From Rhodospirillaceae bacterium (GTDB taxonomy: Bacteria > Pseudomonadota > Alphaproteobacteria > CACIAM-22H2): 64,000 nt of DNA. The notes beneath the pieces were generated by a model. It saw only the letters and a program-made list of their open reading frames with translations. It was not told the DNA's origin and made no database searches. The stretch is from NCBI GenBank assembly GCA_022843945.1, contig JALHMR010000003.1, positions 1-64,000 of the forward strand. The letters run 5' to 3'. This document shows, in pieces, positions 26,283-36,900 of this stretch. The position numbers were made by a program, and so were the translations under genes. The stretch's first letter is position 1, and every line of letters begins with the position of its first letter.

Positions 26283-27461
26283 ATGGCGGAACTCGGTTTT
26301 CGACAAACAGGATTTCTGGCGCCGCTCGTCTCCGACGCGGCGGAGGCCGCGTTTCTCCCGACCCTGCCTGGCGCGGATGTCGATCTCTCGGCGTTGGTGG
26401 ATACCAATGCCTCGATCCGGATCGAGAACGGCAATCTCATCCTCGCGCCGGCCTTCGGACCCGTGGTCGTTCTCGAGAATTTCGTCGCCGCCACGGCGGA
26501 CCGGCCGATCGCCGTCCTGCTGCCGGGTGGCACCGTCATACCATCGGACCAGCTGATCGACCTGCTGGCCACCCCCGTGGATTTTTCGGTGGCCGATATC
26601 ATCGCCATGCGGCTTGCCGCCACCGTCCCACCCGCCGATCCGACGTCGGAAACCACCGGCTCACCGCCCGAGCCCGACCCTAGTCCGGCCCGTCTCTTCC
26701 GCGATGAGGAGAGCCAGCTTCGGATCGCCGACATCGCCCCGCCTGAAACGGTTCGCGGCCGTTCGGTCGAATTCATCGATCAGGAGTCGGTTGCCGGACC
26801 GCGCCCCGAGATCGCCCTGGCGCCTCCCGCACCGGACGACAGCTCGGCCCGCACACCCGCGCCACTCCCGATCGATGAGCGCGCGGCAACCACGCCGCCG
26901 CCGCTCGACGGCAATACGCCCGCGCCCAGCACCGTGTCAGGCAGCTCCGGCGACGACGCGCTGACCTTGTCGGCCCCGGCGGTCGGCGTCACCGTCGATC
27001 TCGGTAACGGTAGCGACACGCTGACCCTGGCTGACGGAGTCAACGATGTCACGGTCACCCATACCGAAACCATCCATGGCGGCGCCGGCGACGATACCGT
27101 GCGCCTCGCCGATGTGCCTTCGCTCATCGATCTGAGCGATGGCATCGACACGCTCGATTTCAGCGCTCTCGCTGCGACGGATCTGAGCGCTGCCGGTGCG
27201 CAGTATCAAAACATAGAGGCTGTCGACCTGAGCGGCGGCGGCGGGACGACATTGAGCCTCAACGCGCAGGACGTCCTCGATCTGTCACCCGATACCGATA
27301 CGCTGCTCGTGTACGGGGACAACGATGTCGTCGCTATGGGTTCCGGCTGGACCGTGACGCCTGGCACCACGCCCTCGGGTGAGGTCGCGGATGTCTACAC
27401 GCAAGCCCTGGGCGGACGGATGGCCACGATCATCGTCGACGGGGACGTCTCGGTCGCCTGA
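26283..27461 (+). CDS. small type I-secreted repeat protein, miniature paralogue of the giant adhesin
   Basis: 392 residues, no classical signal peptide. The N-terminal region (about 32-116, with SIRIENGNLILAPAFGPVVVLENFV) aligns with residues 56-139 of the giant protein. A Pro/Ser/Thr-rich linker (about 117-220) follows, then only one to two RTX-like repeats (SGSSGDDALTL, GGAGDDTVRLA). The C-terminal 100 residues (SLNAQDVLDLSPDTDTLLVYGD... ending VDGDVSVA) match the C-terminus of the giant, the type I secretion signal region of VCA0849-like adhesins. It sits 83 bases after the adaptor gene. Possibly a second adhesin, a secretion-priming partner or a relic. An ATG at 26270 lies in another frame. 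Confidence 0.8.
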   Translation: MAELGFRQTGFLAPLVSDAAEAAFLPTLPGADVDLSALVDTNASIRIENGNLILAPAFGPVVVLENFVAATADRPIAVLLPGGTVIPSDQLIDLLATPVDFSVADIIAMRLAATVPPADPTSETTGSPPEPDPSPARLFRDEESQLRIADIAPPETVRGRSVEFIDQESVAGPRPEIALAPPAPDDSSARTPAPLPIDERAATTPPPLDGNTPAPSTVSGSSGDDALTLSAPAVGVTVDLGNGSDTLTLADGVNDVTVTHTETIHGGAGDDTVRLADVPSLIDLSDGIDTLDFSALAATDLSAAGAQYQNIEAVDLSGGGGTTLSLNAQDVLDLSPDTDTLLVYGDNDVVAMGSGWTVTPGTTPSGEVADVYTQALGGRMATIIVDGDVSVA

Positions 27462-27466
27462 CGGTT

Positions 27467-27769
27467 TCAGACAGGCTCCGCGCCGAACAGCAGATTGGTG
27501 TCAGACGAGCAGTAAAGCGTCACGCCACTGTCGAGCTGATAGTAACGCAGCCCCGCCACGTTCTCGCCGGCCGCCGTGACATGCGCATCCGCCAGCCCGG
27601 TCGCGGCGACAGCCTGTTCGGTGGTCACCGCCAACGTCTCCACTCCAGCCATCCGGAGCACGATCTCACCCCCCGAATCGGGCAGCAGATCGCTGAGCTG
27701 GAGCACGACCCTCCCCTCGTCCGGAGCGGGCGCCGGCGATTCAGCGGATGAGGATGGATCGGTGGACAT
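27467..27769 (-). CDS. hypothetical protein, 100 residues, in the adhesin locus
   Basis: I do not recognise this family. The N-terminal 18 residues are Ser/Pro/Ala-rich. The rest (about 20-97) is acidic with alternating hydrophobic residues, including LQLSDLLPDSGGEIVLRMAGVE and a Tyr-rich YYQLDSGVTLYCSSDTNLLF, suggesting a small beta domain. No signal peptide or membrane segment. The start ATG at 27769 lacks a good ribosome site and abuts the palindrome at 27769-27784, which may cover its promoter. It ends 6 bases from the end of the small secreted protein, on the opposite strand. A role in adhesin secretion is only suggested by position. Confidence 0.5.
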   Translation of the reverse strand: MSTDPSSSAESPAPAPDEGRVVLQLSDLLPDSGGEIVLRMAGVETLAVTTEQAVAATGLADAHVTAAGENVAGLRYYQLDSGVTLYCSSDTNLLFGAEPV

Positions 27770-27784
27770 GTGACGACGGTCACT
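27769..27784. promoter_or_regulatory. CRP/FNR-like palindrome in front of the adhesin region
   Basis: TGTGAC-N4-GTCACT, with the same 6-base arms and 4-base spacer as the site at 4505-4520. It begins on the first base of the 100-residue protein's start codon and lies about 205 bases upstream of the giant adhesin start. Its recurrence in two promoter regions argues for a real operator, probably of a CRP/FNR-family regulator. Confidence 0.4.
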
Positions 27785-27988
27785 CTACCGCGATCCTAAG
27801 AAAAGTTAAGTAAAACAACTGGATGACTAGCACAGCCGAGTGTGTAGTTAGGCTGTGGAATTTAACGCAATTTAACTCAATTGCCATTGTATGGGTTAAG
27901 CACTCCGTTAGATTATTACCCGCATAATTGAACTGAGGACGGTGTTGGGACACCAGCGCCGCCGGTTCGTTCTGGGGTTTAGCGGTCG
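27785..27988. promoter_or_regulatory. AT-rich upstream region of the giant adhesin gene
   Basis: 204 bases, strongly A/T-rich between 27795 and 27935 in an otherwise GC-rich window (for example AAGTTAAGTAAAAC and TTTAACGCAATTTAACTC). Repeated TTAA/TTAAC blocks occur at about 27809, 27858, 27869 and 27895. The combination of A/T richness, length and an adjacent palindrome suggests complex transcriptional control of adhesin expression, perhaps with a nucleoid protein. Confidence 0.45.
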
Positions 27989-30900
27989 ATGGCCGAAGAC
28001 GGCATGGTTGGACAGGAGCAGACCACGGGTCCTGCAGCGGACTCGCTCGGCCCAACTGCGCCTGCTATCACGCCGGCCGGTCCTGCTCCTGCTGCCCCGA
28101 CTGCCAACGCACCTGGACAGGCCACCGTCACCATCCAGGTGACCCCTGGCCAGAATGTTGATCTATCCTCGGTACTCACCTCGAACGCCGAAGTCCGGGT
28201 CCAGGGCCGTGACCTGCTGATCACGCGGCCCGACGCGGCCCCCGTCCTCGTACAGAACTTCGTCGTTGCCGCAAACGCCGCGCTGCCGCAGGCCGTGACG
28301 CTGGCCAACGGCGTGGTCATCGCGGCGCGTGAACTGCTCACCGTTACGCAGCAGTTTGGCAGCGTCTCGGCCTCCGACGTTCTCGGCAACCGCGTCGCCC
28401 AGGTCGCGCCGGCCGCCGGCCCCACACCGGGAGCCACGGCACCCCAGAGCTCAACGTCGGGATCCACGGCTTCGCACAGCGCCGCCAACCCCAACCCGCC
28501 AAGCGGCGGTGTCGCTGACGGTAACAACCAGGGCGGCAATAGCAGTGTCCGTCCCGACGCCCCCATCGGCGTGCGCCCGGAGGCGCCCGGCAACAGTGGC
28601 GGCTCAGCAGCTCCCGGATCTCCGGGCGCCGGCACCGGCCGAGGTGCTGCGCCTCTGGATGAAGGCGGAAGCTGGGGCGGTGCGCAGCAGGCCGAAGCCC
28701 CGCGCGACATGAACCCGCCTCGGGCTCCCACGAGCCTGGCCGTCGCACCGAGCGTGGTGGTCGAGAACCAGTTGGGCGGCATCATCGGCATCATCAGTGC
28801 CAGCGACCCGAATCCGGGCGAGACCTTCACCTACGAGATCGTCGGCGGTCCGCACGCTGCGCAGTTCCAGATCGTCGACAACCAGCTGATGATCGGCACC
28901 GACGGGCTCAACTTCGCTCCGGGCGAAGAACGGGCCCTGCTCATCAAGGTCACCGATTCGAGCGGCCTGTCGTCGAGCTTCCCCGTCAAGGTGCAGCTCA
29001 CCAGCGTCGCCACCGACAGCGGCGACCAGGTCACCATGTCGTTCGCGGTGGCGAACGGCACCATCGATCTCGGCGGCGGAACCGATACGCTGACCCTCGC
29101 CAACGGCACGAACCGGGTGACGCTTCAGAACACCGAAACGGTGGTCGGCGGTGCGGGCACGGATAGCGTCACCATGGGGACCGCCGGCGACATCAACGTC
29201 AGCGGGGTCGAGATCCTCTTCGGCTCCGGCGGCACCGATGTCGTAACCATGGCGGCCGGCGGCACGCTGGCGATCTCCTCGGTCGAAAGCGTGGTCGGCT
29301 CGGCCGGCGGCGACGTGCTGATCCTCGGCTCCAACGAGAGCGGGGTGGTGGTCAACCTCGGCGGCGGCGCCGATCGCGTGGTCATGAGCGCCAGCGGTGG
29401 CGAGATCGTTGTCTCGAATGTCGAGACGGTTGTCGGCGGTACGGGCACAGACGCCGTCACGCTCGGCGCCGCGTCCACGATCACTCTCGGAGACGTCGAG
29501 ACCGTTACTGGCAGCGCCGACAACGATGTCGTGACGATTTCGAGCGCCGGCAACCTGACCGCCGATCTCGGCGGCGGCACCGACGTTCTCAACCTCGCCG
29601 GTGGAATGAGTACACTGGCCGCGACGGGCATCGAAACCATCACTGGCACGGTCGGCGACGAGAATCTGACGCTGACGCGCGCGGCGAGCGGTACGGTGAA
29701 CCTCGGAGCCGGCTCGGACACGCTCACGCTCGGCGACTTCGCCAACAGCCTGACGGTCGGCGGCATCGAAAGCCTGATCGGTGGCGCCGGCGCCGACACG
29801 GTCACGCTCGCCTCGGCTTCGGTCATGACAGTCGAAGGCGTGGAGACGCTGACCGGCAGCGCCAGTTCGGATGTGGTCACGCTGGGGGACAGTGTCGCCG
29901 GCATGACCGTGGCCCTGGGCGGTGGTTCAGCCGACCGGCTCAACCTCGCGGCTGGCGCCAATACCTTGGCCGTGTCCGGCGTCGAGAGCATCACCGCCTC
30001 AGGCGCGGACGACGCCCTGACCCTCACGGCGACGATGGGCAGCGGCACCATCGACATGGGTGCGGGCAGCGACACGCTGGCCCTGGCCGGCGGGGCGAAT
30101 ACGCTGCGCATCACCGGCGCGGAGACGGTGCTTGGCTCGACCGGCGCCGACACGCTGACTCTGAGCGGAGCGTTCATCGGCGGCACGATCGATCTCGGCG
30201 ACGGCGCCGACACCGTGATCCTGGCGAGCGGCAGCAATTCGACGATGGCCATGGCCGGCGTCGAGACGGTCACCGGTACGACCGGAAGCGAGACCGTCAC
30301 CCTCACCAGCAATGTCTCCGGGCTCAGCCTCAATCTCAGCTCCGGGACCGATACTCTCAATCTCGCCGCCGGCGCCAATACGCTGAGCGCGACGGGCGTC
30401 GAGACGATCGTCGGAACGGCCAGCGACGACACCTTGACGCTCAACAGCGCCGCAACCGGGACGATCGATCTGGGCGCGGGCGCCGACACGCTCAACCTCG
30501 CCAACGCTACCAACACGCTGACCGCCCTCGGTGCTGAGACCATCGTGGGCGGCACGGGCACCGACGCCATCACCCTGGGTGCTGGCGCCAATACCCTGGC
30601 GGCGACCGATGTCGAAACCCTGACCGGCTCGGCGAGCGCCGATGCGCTGAACCTCACTGGCGGCATGGCCGGCACCACGATCAATCTCGGCGCCGGGAGC
30701 GATACGCTCACGCTCGCCGATGCCGCAAACACGTTATTTGCCACGGGTATCGAGACGCTGATCGGCGGTACGGCCGCCGACACGGTGACGCTGACGGGCG
30801 GCGTGACAGCGTCGATCGATCTGGGCGCTGACGCCGATGCCGTAAACCTCGCCAGCAGCAGCACCTCGTCGCTGACCCTTTCCGGTGTCGAGACCCTCAC

Positions 30901-33900
30901 CGGTGCGTCCGGCAACGAGACGCTCACCCTGCAGAACAACCAGGCCGGGCTGAGCATCAACCTTGCCGGCGGCACGGACATTCTCAACCTGGCGGCCGGC
31001 ACCAACACGCTTGGCGTTTCCGGCGTCGAGAGCATCGTCGGCACAAGCGGCGACGATGCGCTGACGTTGACCGGCGGCTTGTCCGGCAGCACGGTCAATC
31101 TGGGCGGCGGCAGCGACACGCTGACCCTCGCCGATGCAGCCAATACGCTCTTCGCCAGCGGCATCGAAACACTGATCGGCGGCACGGGCACCGATACGGT
31201 CACGCTGACGAGCGCCGTAACCGACGCCTCGATCGACCTGGGCGCTGGCGCCGATGCCGTGACACTCGCCAGCGGCACGTCCTCGCTATCGCTCGCCGGC
31301 GTCGAGACGCTCACCGGCACGTCCGGTGGCGAAACCCTTACGCTGCAGAACAACGCCTCCGGCCTGACCGTTAATCTCAGCACCGGCATCGACACGCTTA
31401 ACCTCGCGGCCGGCACGAACACGCTCACCGCGACCGGGATCGAGACGATCGCCGGCACCGACAGCGCCGACACGCTGATCCTGGGTGGCGCCGTGACAGG
31501 CACCATCGACCTCGGCGACGGAACCGATGCGCTGTCTCTGGCCAACGCCACCAACACCGTAACCGCCGTTGGCGTCGAGACGATCACCGGCGGAACCGGC
31601 GCCGACAGCGTCACCATCATCGGCTCTGGCAGCGCAGTCTCCGTGGATCTCGGTACCGGTACCGATGTCCTGACCGTGAGCGGCGCGATCGGCGCTCTTA
31701 CGACCACCGGTGTCGAAACGATTGTCGGCGCGAGCTCCGACGATTCGCTGGTCCTGACTGCGAATCCGGGAAGCGGCACGATCAATCTCGGCGCGGGCAC
31801 CGACACGCTGACCTTGGCTGACGGCGGCAACACGCTGACGATGGTCGGTGTAGAGACCGTGATTGGCGGCACGGAAGCTGATGCGGTCACCCTGGCGGCC
31901 GGCGCCAATAGCCTGGCGGCGACCGGAATCGAAACCATCACCGGTACGACAAGCGCCGATGCGCTGATGTTGACCGCCGCGCTCTCCGGCGCGACCGTGA
32001 ACCTCGCCGGCGGCACCGACACGCTGACCCTGGCCGACGCCACCAATGTGGTGTCGGTGACCGGCGTCGAGACGGTGGTCGGCGGCGCGGGCAGCGACAC
32101 GGTCACCCTGACCGCCGCCGCCAGCGGCGTTTCGATCGGCTTGGGCGATGGCAGCGATGATGTACTGAATATCGCCGCCGGCGCCTCGTCTCTCCAGGTC
32201 TCGGGGGTCGAGACCCTGGCCGGCACCGCCGGCAATGAAACTCTCACCCTGACGGGTGCCGTCAGCGACATCTCGATCGATCTCGGCGCCGGCACCGACG
32301 CGCTCACGATCGCGGCGGGATCGTCTTCGATGGCCCTTGCCGGCGTGGAGACGCTAACCGGAACCACGGGCGCCGAAGCGGTCACGCTGCAGAACAACGT
32401 TTCCGGGCTCTCGGTCAACCTCAGTACCGGGATCGATACCCTCAACCTCGCGGCGGGCACCAACTCCCTCTCGGCCAGCGGTGTCGAAACCATTCTCGGC
32501 TCGGACTCGATCGATGCGCTCACGCTGACGACAGCCGCCACGGGCACGATTGACCTCGGCGGCGGCATCGACGCCCTTGCCCTCGCCAACGCGACCAACA
32601 CGATCACGGTTGCCAACACGGAAACGATTTCCGGCGGCACCGGAGCAGACACGGTCACCCTGGCTGACAATGTCAGCGGCGCAACCGCCGCTCTCGGCGC
32701 GGGAACGGATATCCTCAACCTGGCGGCCGGCGCCAATACGCTGACCGCTTCCGGCGTGGAGACCCTTGCCGGCACGGCCAGTGACGACACGCTGACTCTG
32801 GCAACGGGCGTCACGGGCGCGACGGTCAATCTGGCGGGCGGCAGCGATACCCTGACGCTGGCGGATGCGGAGAACACCCTGACATTGACCGGTGTCGAGA
32901 CCGTCCTCGGCGGTAGCGGTGGCGACTCGCTGACGCTCTCGGGTGCCGTTACCAACATGAGCGTCAACCTCGGCGACGGCGCCGATGCCCTGACTCTCGC
33001 CGCCGGCATCAGCAGCCTCGCCCTCACCGGCGTCGAGACTCTGGCCGGCACCACCGGCAGCGAGACCGTCACTCTCCAGAACAATGCCGCCGGGCTAACC
33101 ATCAGCCTGGGCAGCGGCACCGATGTGGTGAACCTGGCCGCCGGTGCCAACGAACTGATCGCCAGCGGCGTGGAAACCCTGGTCGCTTCCAGCGGCGACG
33201 ACACGCTGACCCTCGGCGCTACCTTCACGGGCGGCACCGTGGACATGGGCGCCGGTACTGACACGCTGGCCCTGGCCAGCGGCGCCAGCAGCCTCGCTGC
33301 GGTGGGTGTCGAGACAATCGTCGGCACGGCAAACGCGGATAGCCTGACCCTGACGGGTGCCGCATCGGGGACGATCGATCTCGGCAGTGGCAGCGATGCG
33401 CTCATCCTTGCCAATGCAACGAATACCATCACCGTTTCAGGCATCGAGACCCTCACCAGCGGGACCGGTGTCGACACCGTGACGCTGGCCGGCAATGTCA
33501 GCGGCGCCACCATGAATCTCGGCACCGGAACCGACACTCTCAACCTTGCGTCAGGCGCCAACACCCTGGCCGCGACCGGCATCGAGACGATCGCCGGCAC
33601 CGCGAGCGCCGATGCCCTGACGCTGACTGCCGCAGTGACTGGCACGATCGACCTGGGCGGCGGGGGCGATGCCCTGACCCTGGCCAACGCCACCAATACG
33701 GTCACCGTTTCCGCTGTCGAGACCATCACCGGCGGCACGGGCGCTGACAACGTCACCCTGATCGGAGCCGGCGACGTCTCGGTCGATCTCGGCGCCGGCA
33801 CGGACGTTCTCACCGTCGGCGGTGCCGTTAACCTCTTGAGCGTCGCAGGCGTCGAAACGATCAGTGGCGCCGCCACCGACGACGCCCTGACCCTCGGCAC

Positions 33901-36900
33901 CGGCATGTCCGGCGCCACCGTCAACATGGGGGCCGGTAGCGACACTCTCACGCTCGCCGATGCCACGAACACACTGACGGTGGTCGGCGTCGAGACGCTC
34001 ATCGGCGGCTCGGGCGGCGATACAGTGACGGTGAGCGGCACGGTCAGCGGCCTCACCGCCAATCTCGGTGACGGCACCGATGCGCTCAACCTGGCGGCCG
34101 GCGCCAATACGCTCGCGGCAACCGGCGTCGAAACGATCACCGGCACGACCAGTACCGACGCTCTCACCCTGAACGCCGGACTGACCGGGGCCACGGTGAA
34201 CCTGTCGTCGGGCACCGACACCTTGACGCTTGCCGATGCCACGAACGTGGTCTCGGTAACCGGCGTCGAGTCGGTTGTGGGTGGCAGCGGCGCGGACACG
34301 ATCACCCTGACCGCGGCCGCAACCGGCGTCTCCATCAATCTCGGCGCCGGCGGCGACGATGTCGTCAACATCGCGGCCGGCACCTCGTCACTCGGCCTCA
34401 CCGGCGTCGAATCGGTGGGCGGCACCGGTGGCGCCAACGTCCTGACGCTGACCAATCTGGCATCGGATATCAGCGTCGACCTGGGCGCGGGCGCCGACGC
34501 CCTGACGCTGGCGGCTGGCGCAAACAGCCTGGCGGCCAGCGGCATCGAAACCATCACCGGCTCCGCCAGCGGAGACGCGCTGACCCTGACCGCCGGCCAT
34601 ACCGGCACGGTCAACCTCGCCGGCGGAACGGATACGCTAACACTGGCGGATGCCACCAACGTTGTCTCCGTCACGGGCATCGAGACGGTCGTCGGCGGTG
34701 CTGGCAGCGATACGGTTACGCTGACGGCGGCAGCCACCGGGATATCGGTTGATCTCGGCGCGGGCACCGACGCGGTGGCCCTCGCCGCCGGGACCAATAC
34801 GCTCAGCGTCACCGGGGTCGAAACGATCACGGGCTCGGCCAGCACCGATGCCTTGACGCTTTCTTCCGCCTACTCCGGGACTGTCAATCTTGCGGGCGGG
34901 ACCGACACGCTGCATCTCGCGGACGGTGTCGACAACACGCTGTCCGTCATGGGTGTCGAGACCCTCACCGGCGGCGACGCAACGGATGTCGTCACGCTGG
35001 CGGCCGGCGGCACGATCGCCGTCACCGCCGTCGAGACCGTGTTCGGCAGCATCGGCAACGACATCGTCACGGTCACCGATTTCGAGGGCCAGAGCGGCAA
35101 CAGCAGCGACGATGTCCGCGTCGAGCTCGGCGCCGGCGACGACGCCTTGACCGTTGTCGGCCGCATCCGTGATCAGACGATCGACATGGGATCGGGCACC
35201 GACACGCTCACGCTCGGCCATACCGACAACGATTTCGCGATTACGGGGATCGAAAGCATCGTCGGAACCGCCGGTAATGACGACCTGCAACTGACCAACA
35301 ATGCCAGCGGGCTCATCGTCAATCTGGGTGCCGGCAGCGCGGATACGCTCGAGCTGAGCGCGGGGGCCAACACCGTCGGGCTGGTCGGTGTCGAGAACGT
35401 GCGCGGCTCGGACGACGATGATGCGCTCACGCTGACCGGTTCGGTGACGAGCGGCACCATCGACCTGCGCGATGGGAACGACACGCTCATCCTCGGAGCC
35501 GGCCCGAATACCCTCTCCGTCGATCACCTGGAGACTCTCACGGGTGGTTCCGGGACGGACGTCGTGACCATGGCCGGTGCCGGCACGATGACCGTGACCG
35601 GCGGGGTTGAAACGCTGACCGGCAGCGGCAGCGCCGACACCATCACGCTTGCCGGCAACGTCAGCAGCATGACGGTCAACCTCGCTGGCGGCACCAACGA
35701 CGAGCTTTATCTCGCGGCCGGCGCCAACACGCTCACCGTCACCGCCGTCGAGACCGTGACCGGCACGGCGAGCGCGGACGACCTGACCCTGAGCGGCGCA
35801 ATCACGGGCAGCACCCTCGATCTCGGCGACGGGGCCGATACCCTGACCCTGGCCAATGCCACCAACTCCCTGCTCGTGCGCAATGTCGAGACGATCACCG
35901 GCGGCACCGGGGCCGACACCATAACGCTCGACGCCAATGTCAGCGGCATCAGTGTCAATCTCGGTGCGGGCACGGACATTCTCAACCTCGCCGCCGGCGC
36001 CAACACGCTCGAGATCGGCGGCATCGAAACCCTGGCCGGCTCGAGCAGCGCCGACACCGTCACTCTGACCGGCGCGGTGACGGGCGGCACTGTCGATCTC
36101 GCCGGCGGCAGCGATCACCTGAGCCTCTCCGATGCCGGCAACACGCTGAATGTCAGAAACGTCGAAACCGTCGCTGGTGGCAGCGGCATCGATACCGTAA
36201 CGATGGCGGCGGCAGGCGCGATCGTCGTCAGCGGCCTCGAGACGCTGCTCGGCAGCACCGGCGCCGACACGGTGTCGCTGGCGGATGCCGCCTCCGGCAT
36301 CTCCATCAGCCTCGCCGGTGGTACGGACCGCCTCACGCTGGGCGACTACACCAACGTCGTCAGCATTTCCGGTGTCGAGTCTCTGACCGGCGGTAGCGGC
36401 GCGGACGCTGTCACGATGACCGCCGCGGGCTCGGTGACGATGTCGGGCATCGAGACCCTGGCCGGCAGTTCGGGCAACGACACTGTGACCCTGTCGGGAA
36501 CCGTGTCCGGCATCTCGGTCGATCTCGGGGCCGGCAGCGCCGATCGCCTGATCCTCGCCGGTGGCCTCAACGACATCACCGTCGGAGGCATCGAGACGAT
36601 CGCCGGGGCGAGCAGCGCCGATACGCTGACGCTGAGTGGCAGCGTGTCGGGCAGCACCATCAGCATGGGCAACGGCAACGACACGCTGACCTTCAGCGAT
36701 GCCGCAAGCAATGCCCTGATCGATCTGGGCGCCAACAACGACCTGATCACCTTCAACGGCGCCGCTACCGGCGTGTCGATCATCGGCGGCTCGGGCACGG
36801 ATCGCGTGGTACTCGGCGACTTCGATAACCAGATCACTGCCACGACGGTCGAAACCATTACCGGCGGCTCGGGTGTCGACGATGTGGCGCTGACGGCGAC

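Noticed and set aside
29125-34845. 1,906-codon open frame on the - strand opposite the giant adhesin
   Set aside because: It is an antisense shadow: the GC-rich, Gly/Thr/Asp-rich repeats leave no stops in that frame. The product is a low-complexity Ser/Val/Pro/Ala chain without domains.
29030-36900. Possible CRISPR or satellite array
   Set aside because: The repeats are coding, degenerate, in frame and without uniform spacers.
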